NCBI GenBank assembly: GCA_018711185.1
Contig: DVIQ01000002.1
Span: forward strand, 1 to 55,837
Direction: 5' to 3'
Origin: Candidatus Limivivens intestinipullorum
Lineage (GTDB): Bacteria > Bacillota > Clostridia > Lachnospirales > Lachnospiraceae
Length of the DNA stretch: 55,837 bases
The notes under the pieces were generated by a model. The model was not told the DNA's origin and searched no databases. It was given only the letters and a program-made list of their open reading frames with translations. A program made the position numbers and the translations under genes. Position 1 is the stretch's first letter, and each line of letters begins with the position of its first letter. Of the stretch, positions 52,189 to 55,837 are shown in pieces.

Positions 52189-53899
52189 AATTTATAAAAG
52201 CGGCAGACAGGGGATTGTCCTTGAGGCTTCGTGCCGGCAGGAATGGGAGAAGACGGTGGATTTTCTGCAGAGGGAAACCTTTGGAGGACTTGCCGCGGCG
52301 GAACTTCGCTGGGGAAGGCGTGCGCAGAACGGGACGCCGGTGTACGCTCCGGGATTTTATCAGCGGCTTTCCATTCCAAGGCTTCTGGACTGGGAGGATT
52401 TGGAGGAGGCGCGGCCAGGACAGTATCTGGCCATGGTCCTGGAAAGACTGGCGGGGGATAAGGGAGTGGGATTGCTCCTGCTTGCGGACTTCCATCTGCT
52501 GCCTCCGGAAGCGCGTACCGTTCTGACGGCGGCCCTGGTTCAGCTTTTGAGCAGAGGGGAAAAGGATGGCCCGCTCTTTCTGATTACCGTGGAGAAAAGG
52601 GAATCGCTGCCGGAGGCGCTGTTTCCCTGCGTGCGCGTCCTTTCCGTGGAAAGACCGGACGCGGCCACACTTGACGCCCAGGTGGAACGCATCGGGAAAG
52701 AGATGGGGCTGTGTCTGCCTTTGGGGTTTCGGCGGGAGATTGTATCCTATCTTCAGGGATTCCACTCTTATGAAGTGGCGTACCTCTTTTCCCGGGCAGC
52801 GCGAAAATATGGAGCGGCAGCCTTTGATCCTGTAAAGAGGCGGGTTTTGGAGCTGATCAGCGCGGAAAAGGTAAAGCTTCTGGATCGTGACCGCCTTTTG
52901 GAGTGGAAAGCGGTCCGGCAAGTGGATATGGCGAATATGGAGATCCTTGCGCGGTATCTTGAAGAGAGCGGGCGAATTCTGGCAAACCTGGACGAGACGG
53001 CCAGGGAGGGCGTGGATACGCCCAAAGGAATCCTGATCACCGGCCTTCCGGGTACGGGGAAATCCCTGTTCGCCCAGTACGCGGCGGCAAAGCTCAAACT
53101 GCCCCTGCTTCGTCTGGAAATGGGAAGGATGATGGGCGGCCTGGTGGGAGACAGCGAGCGGAATTTGCGCAACGCCCAGCGCCAGGCGGAGGAGATGGCT
53201 CCCTGCATTCTGTGGATCGATGAAATCGAAAAGGGTTTTTCCGGAACCGGCAGGGAAGGAAAAAGCGAGGGAGCGTACCTTCAGCGAATGGCGGGCAGCT
53301 TTCTGACCTGGCTTCAGGAGAAAAAGAGCTCCTGCTATCTGATTGCCACGGCCAACAGCCTGGAAGGGCTGCCTGTGGAGTTCTTCCGGAAAGGACGTTT
53401 TGACGAGTGTTTTTATACGTCCATGCCCACGGAACGGGAGCTGAAGGAGATCCTGCGTGTTCATTTGTCGCGCCCGGAGCGAAGACATGTGCTGCCAAAA
53501 GCTGAGGAGGCCATTGCCCAGATTCTACGGAGCGCGGCGGCCGGCCAGCGTTTTATGACGGGAGCCGATGCCGGAGCGCTGGTATCCAACGCCTTCCGCC
53601 GGCTTTACTTGGACTACCATGACGGGAACCAGGAGCAGACAATGGAGAAAAAAGAGTACGACCAGAAGAACATCGGGCGTATTCTTTTAGAGGAATTTAA
53701 GAAACTTCGGGTTTTTGGCGAGACAAATGGAGATGAGATTGCCGTTTATCATAAGGCTATCCGAAAACTGAATTTTATCCGGGCTTCGGAGAAGGGAGAA
53801 GAGACAAACTATGACCTGATTCTGAAGGATTTCATTGCGGACCGCCTTGCGCGGATAGAAGAGAGAGGAACGTTCAGCCCAGATCCGCGCAGACCGTAA
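52151..53899 (+). CDS. Ycf46-like AAA+ ATPase (gene 5b)
   Basis: A 582-aa AAA+ protein closely patterned on Ycf46. The first 250 residues form a degenerate ATPase-like domain without a P-loop (LLLADFHLLPPEARTVLTAA). The active domain has Walker A GLPGTGKS (298-305), LPLLRLEMGRMMGG, Walker B CILWIDEIEKGF (352-363), sensor 1 IATANS (398-403) and an Arg-finger region FFRKGRFDECF. The function of Ycf46 is not settled; here it probably remodels other proteins of the system. The last residues (FSPDPRRP-stop) lie in a dispersed repeat copy, so the native C-terminus may be altered. Confidence 0.88.
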   Translation: METEERLAREISEIYKSGRQGIVLEASCRQEWEKTVDFLQRETFGGLAAAELRWGRRAQNGTPVYAPGFYQRLSIPRLLDWEDLEEARPGQYLAMVLERLAGDKGVGLLLLADFHLLPPEARTVLTAALVQLLSRGEKDGPLFLITVEKRESLPEALFPCVRVLSVERPDAATLDAQVERIGKEMGLCLPLGFRREIVSYLQGFHSYEVAYLFSRAARKYGAAAFDPVKRRVLELISAEKVKLLDRDRLLEWKAVRQVDMANMEILARYLEESGRILANLDETAREGVDTPKGILITGLPGTGKSLFAQYAAAKLKLPLLRLEMGRMMGGLVGDSERNLRNAQRQAEEMAPCILWIDEIEKGFSGTGREGKSEGAYLQRMAGSFLTWLQEKKSSCYLIATANSLEGLPVEFFRKGRFDECFYTSMPTERELKEILRVHLSRPERRHVLPKAEEAIAQILRSAAAGQRFMTGADAGALVSNAFRRLYLDYHDGNQEQTMEKKEYDQKNIGRILLEEFKKLRVFGETNGDEIAVYHKAIRKLNFIRASEKGEETNYDLILKDFIADRLARIEERGTFSPDPRRP

Positions 53900-53911
53900 G
53901 AAGGTGATGAA
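53868..53911 (+). repeat. Dispersed palindromic repeat, copy 8 (partial)
   Basis: GGAACGTTCAGCCCAG, then a shortened first hairpin (ATCCGCGCAGACC) and GTAAGAAGGTGATGA. The repeat lies across the end of the AAA+ gene and provides its TAA stop. Confidence 0.7.
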
Positions 53912-53968
53912 AGTCCTCCGCTGCGATTGCGTAGAGCAAGGAGCAGGAGGGATTTGCGGAAAAATTAT

Positions 53969-53992
53969 AAATATATAGATAAAAATATATTT
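53969..53992. promoter_or_regulatory. AT-rich inverted repeat upstream of gene 6
   Basis: AAATATAT (53969-53976) and ATATATTT (53985-53992), 8-bp arms, just before the gene 6 promoter. It resembles the AAATACATAT palindrome in front of gene 1, suggesting a shared regulator. Confidence 0.4.
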
Positions 53993-53998
53993 AAAGTA

Positions 53999-54027
53999 TT
54001 GACAAAATACAAATATATTGGTAATAT
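53999..54027 (+). promoter_or_regulatory. Promoter 2 of the NTPase system
   Basis: TTGACA (53999-54004), 17-nt spacer, TAATAT (54022-54027), about 60 nt before gene 6. Confidence 0.75.
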
Positions 54028-54088
54028 ACATTTAAGCAAAAGGGCGGACAGGCTGTGCTTTCCCTTCACGCGAAAGGAGGATTTACAG

Positions 54089-55342
54089 ATGGAAGATAAA
54101 GAAAAACTGCTGGAAAAAATGGCGGCCAGATATCATGAGGGAGTGCCGGTGGATCAGATTCTGGAAGAAGAACTGGGACTTGCGCTGGAGGAAGGCTGTG
54201 AAAGCTATCGGAAAACGGTACGGGAATTTTTCAAAACGGCAGGAGAACTTGAGGAGCGGTATCGGAATATGACTGCACCCATGGCTGTGTTTGCGGAAAT
54301 CGACCGGGTATGCGCTCAGGATCTTCCCAAAAGATTCCGTATGCTTTCTGATCTGAAATACATGACAGGCATGCAGAATTTAGAACTTGGCCGGGAGACG
54401 CTGAAGGCGGAGGGACTGGACGCGGATTTTCTGAAGAAGGCTTTGGAAAAGAGCCATGAGGAAGAGCTGGCCATGGCGGAGAATGCGGATTTGACGGAGA
54501 TCGAGGCCCTGCAGCAGGAGCTGTCCGCCATGCTTGGAAGCGACCAGGAAAAACTGCAGAACATTCTTATAGATGCAGCCAAGCAGGAAGGCTGGGAGAC
54601 AGTGCTGGAAAGCTTTAAAGAAGTCAAAACGGCGGTGACGGATCAGGTACGGGAAGATCTGGCGGTTTTGGCGGCTGCCCTGGAGAAAATGGAGAATCCG
54701 GAGATCTCCATGGAGGAGTTGGTGATAAATGCAGCGTATCAGGAAGCTTTGGACATCGGGATGAATCTTTGCATCCTGGATCTGGCGATTCTGGGAGTCG
54801 GAGCGGTTAGCGGCGCGGCCGGGATTGTGACTGGGATTGGATTCCTGGAAGAGCTTGGGATCCTGCTGATGGGAGGCGGGACGGTTCTGGCCAGAGCGCT
54901 GATTCTGGTTGCCAGCGGCATCGGCGCTTATCACGCCGCAAAGGAGCTTGCGCCCCATGCGAAAGAGCTTTGGAAAAAAATCCGCGCGTCTTTAAAGAAA
55001 GCGGCGGAGGCGGCAAAGAGGACCGTCACCTCTATGATCGGCACGGTTTCCAACAAAGTGTTCCGTCCGGCCATCGAGTGGACGCGGGATACCGCGGTTC
55101 CGGTGATTCGGGAGAAAGCCGTGTATCCTCTGAAGCGGAGACTGGCCCGGATGATGGAATGGATTCGGGAGAAAGCGGAGCAGATAAAGGAATTTCTGAA
55201 AAAAGCGGCGGCCTGGGAGGAGCCCCGGGACGGAAACCCGCCGGAAGCCGGCGAAGCGGAAGCAGCAGAGGCTTCGCCAAACGCGGAGATGGAGGAGACG
55301 GAAAATATAGAAAAAGAAACAGCTCCCCAATACTGTTTTTAA
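54089..55342 (+). CDS. Membrane protein with helical arms (gene 6)
   Basis: A 417-aa protein I cannot assign. Residues 1-215 are soluble and helical, with long coiled-coil stretches. About 222-284 are strongly hydrophobic and rich in Gly/Ala (NLCILDLAILGVGAVSGAAG, then GILLMGGGTVLARALILVAS), two or more membrane helices or a pore-like hairpin. About 290-375 are basic amphipathic helices and the tail is acidic. The layout suggests a pore-forming or membrane-remodelling effector. ATG 54089 is chosen because AAAGGAGG lies 9 nt upstream; the frame open to 53927 has no such site. It has its own promoter. Confidence 0.72.
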   Translation: MEDKEKLLEKMAARYHEGVPVDQILEEELGLALEEGCESYRKTVREFFKTAGELEERYRNMTAPMAVFAEIDRVCAQDLPKRFRMLSDLKYMTGMQNLELGRETLKAEGLDADFLKKALEKSHEEELAMAENADLTEIEALQQELSAMLGSDQEKLQNILIDAAKQEGWETVLESFKEVKTAVTDQVREDLAVLAAALEKMENPEISMEELVINAAYQEALDIGMNLCILDLAILGVGAVSGAAGIVTGIGFLEELGILLMGGGTVLARALILVASGIGAYHAAKELAPHAKELWKKIRASLKKAAEAAKRTVTSMIGTVSNKVFRPAIEWTRDTAVPVIREKAVYPLKRRLARMMEWIREKAEQIKEFLKKAAAWEEPRDGNPPEAGEAEAAEASPNAEMEETENIEKETAPQYCF

Positions 55343-55454
55343 CCTGACTGCTATGAATGAGCAAATCCAAAATATTGCACAAAAGAAAGACACCCTCTGT
55401 AGAATGATGTATAATTGAAGTACCAACAAACAACATACTCACTCAAACAAGGGG
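55343..55454. other. Leader of the terminal IS element
   Basis: GACACCC (55389-55395) and GGGTGTC (55453-55459) are inverted copies about 57 bp apart, with a TATAAT at 55410-55415 between them. This probably marks the left end and promoter of the IS. The exact boundary is not visible. Confidence 0.45.
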
Positions 55455-55837
55455 GTGTCCGTTGCAAACAGTATACATCATTCCAACCATATTTACAATT
55501 ACCTTAAAGCATTAAATCTCGGTTTATTTTTATCCGATGTGTATCTGAACCACTTATTGACCATCATCCTTTCTGTTTTCCTCCGGGGATACCGGGGAAA
55601 AACGGTTGATTTTCAAGAGATCAGCCAGTGCCACAGGACAACAACCGCCTATTTCCTGAACCACGGAAAATGGAATGACCATGCTTTACAAGATATTCTA
55701 AAAAGCAGCATTCTCCAAATTATTTACAGGGAAGCACAGCGTTCCGGACAACCGATTTACTGTATTGTGGATGATACGATTGCCTCACATACCCGGCCTT
55801 CGTCACAGGCGGTTCATCCAATCGAGGCTGCGTATTT
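55455..55837 (+). CDS. IS transposase (DDE type), 3' end outside window
   Basis: A GTG start at 55455 opens a frame that runs off the window end. The protein has NHLLTIILSVFLRGYRGK, then DFQEISQCHRTTTAYFLNHG, IYREAQRSGQPIYCIVDDTI and ASHTRPSSQAVHPIEAAYF. This is the N-terminal part of a DDE transposase of the IS701/IS4-like group common in Lachnospiraceae, with the first catalytic Asp in VDDT. The element lies directly after the NTPase system, 112 bp from gene 6. Confidence 0.8.
   Translation, partial: MSVANSIHHSNHIYNYLKALNLGLFLSDVYLNHLLTIILSVFLRGYRGKTVDFQEISQCHRTTTAYFLNHGKWNDHALQDILKSSILQIIYREAQRSGQPIYCIVDDTIASHTRPSSQAVHPIEAAY

Noticed and set aside
51902..53488. 528-codon open frame on the minus strand
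   Set aside because: It is antisense to the AAA+ gene, whose Walker motifs, ribosome site and operon context are clear; the minus product is His/Arg/Pro-rich with no motif.

Overview
The window looks like the chromosome of a spore-forming Firmicute of the Lachnospiraceae/Clostridia type. The evidence is an intact spo0A, CotF-type coat proteins, SpoVB, a spoIVB remnant, strong AGGAGG ribosome sites and A-family promoters. Host genes look moderately GC-rich, and an AT-richer mobile segment lies at the left end. All calls come from reading the sequence and translations; no database search was run.

Layout. 1-8.75 kb is the right part of an integrated element: an IS110 relic, an unknown gene, a Tn916-like sigma-factor/HTH pair, a structured non-coding stretch, a DUF6870-like gene and three tandem large serine recombinases. 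The third recombinase ends about 45 bp before a 3' fragment of spoIVB, so the element appears to have integrated into spoIVB at the codons of its catalytic-serine motif. 8.75-12.7 kb resumes the conserved spoIVB-spo0A locus with a Sir2-like gene in between, then glgA. 12.8-14.65 kb is an accessory patch: an unknown protein, a broken tnpB with its right end, and a broken regulator. 14.66-17.7 kb holds a cell-wall-repeat protein, two small coat proteins and spoVB on the minus strand. 17.8-21.4 kb has a promoter and structured RNA (probably 6S RNA, or else a leader), then iscR-iscS-iscU-mnmA for Fe-S clusters and tRNA thiolation.

21.4-32.6 kb is a GntR-controlled catabolic cluster: M42 peptidase, amidohydrolase, complete peptide-type ABC importer, and an AprA-like flavoprotein with a two-cluster ferredoxin. 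After a PHP phosphatase come gap-pgk-tpiA (34-37.2 kb). 37.4-46.0 kb is an AraC-controlled sugar cluster: importer without its own ATPase, a fused TIM-barrel isomerase/medium-chain dehydrogenase, a GH57-like hydrolase and a radical-SAM/SPASM enzyme. 46.9-55.3 kb is a compact six-gene system with no obvious housekeeping role. It has a P-loop GTPase, a Ycf46-like AAA+ ATPase, two paralogous proteins of unknown fold, a small coiled-coil protein and two membrane proteins; a seventh position is not needed to explain its two promoters. The window ends inside an IS transposase.

A palindromic repeat family is scattered through the intergenic regions (at least eight copies). Its complete copies are about 135 bp, begin and end with GTAAC-type inverted repeats, and are flanked by 8-bp direct repeats, as expected for a MITE mobilised by an IS66-like transposase. 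Three genes end inside copies of it.
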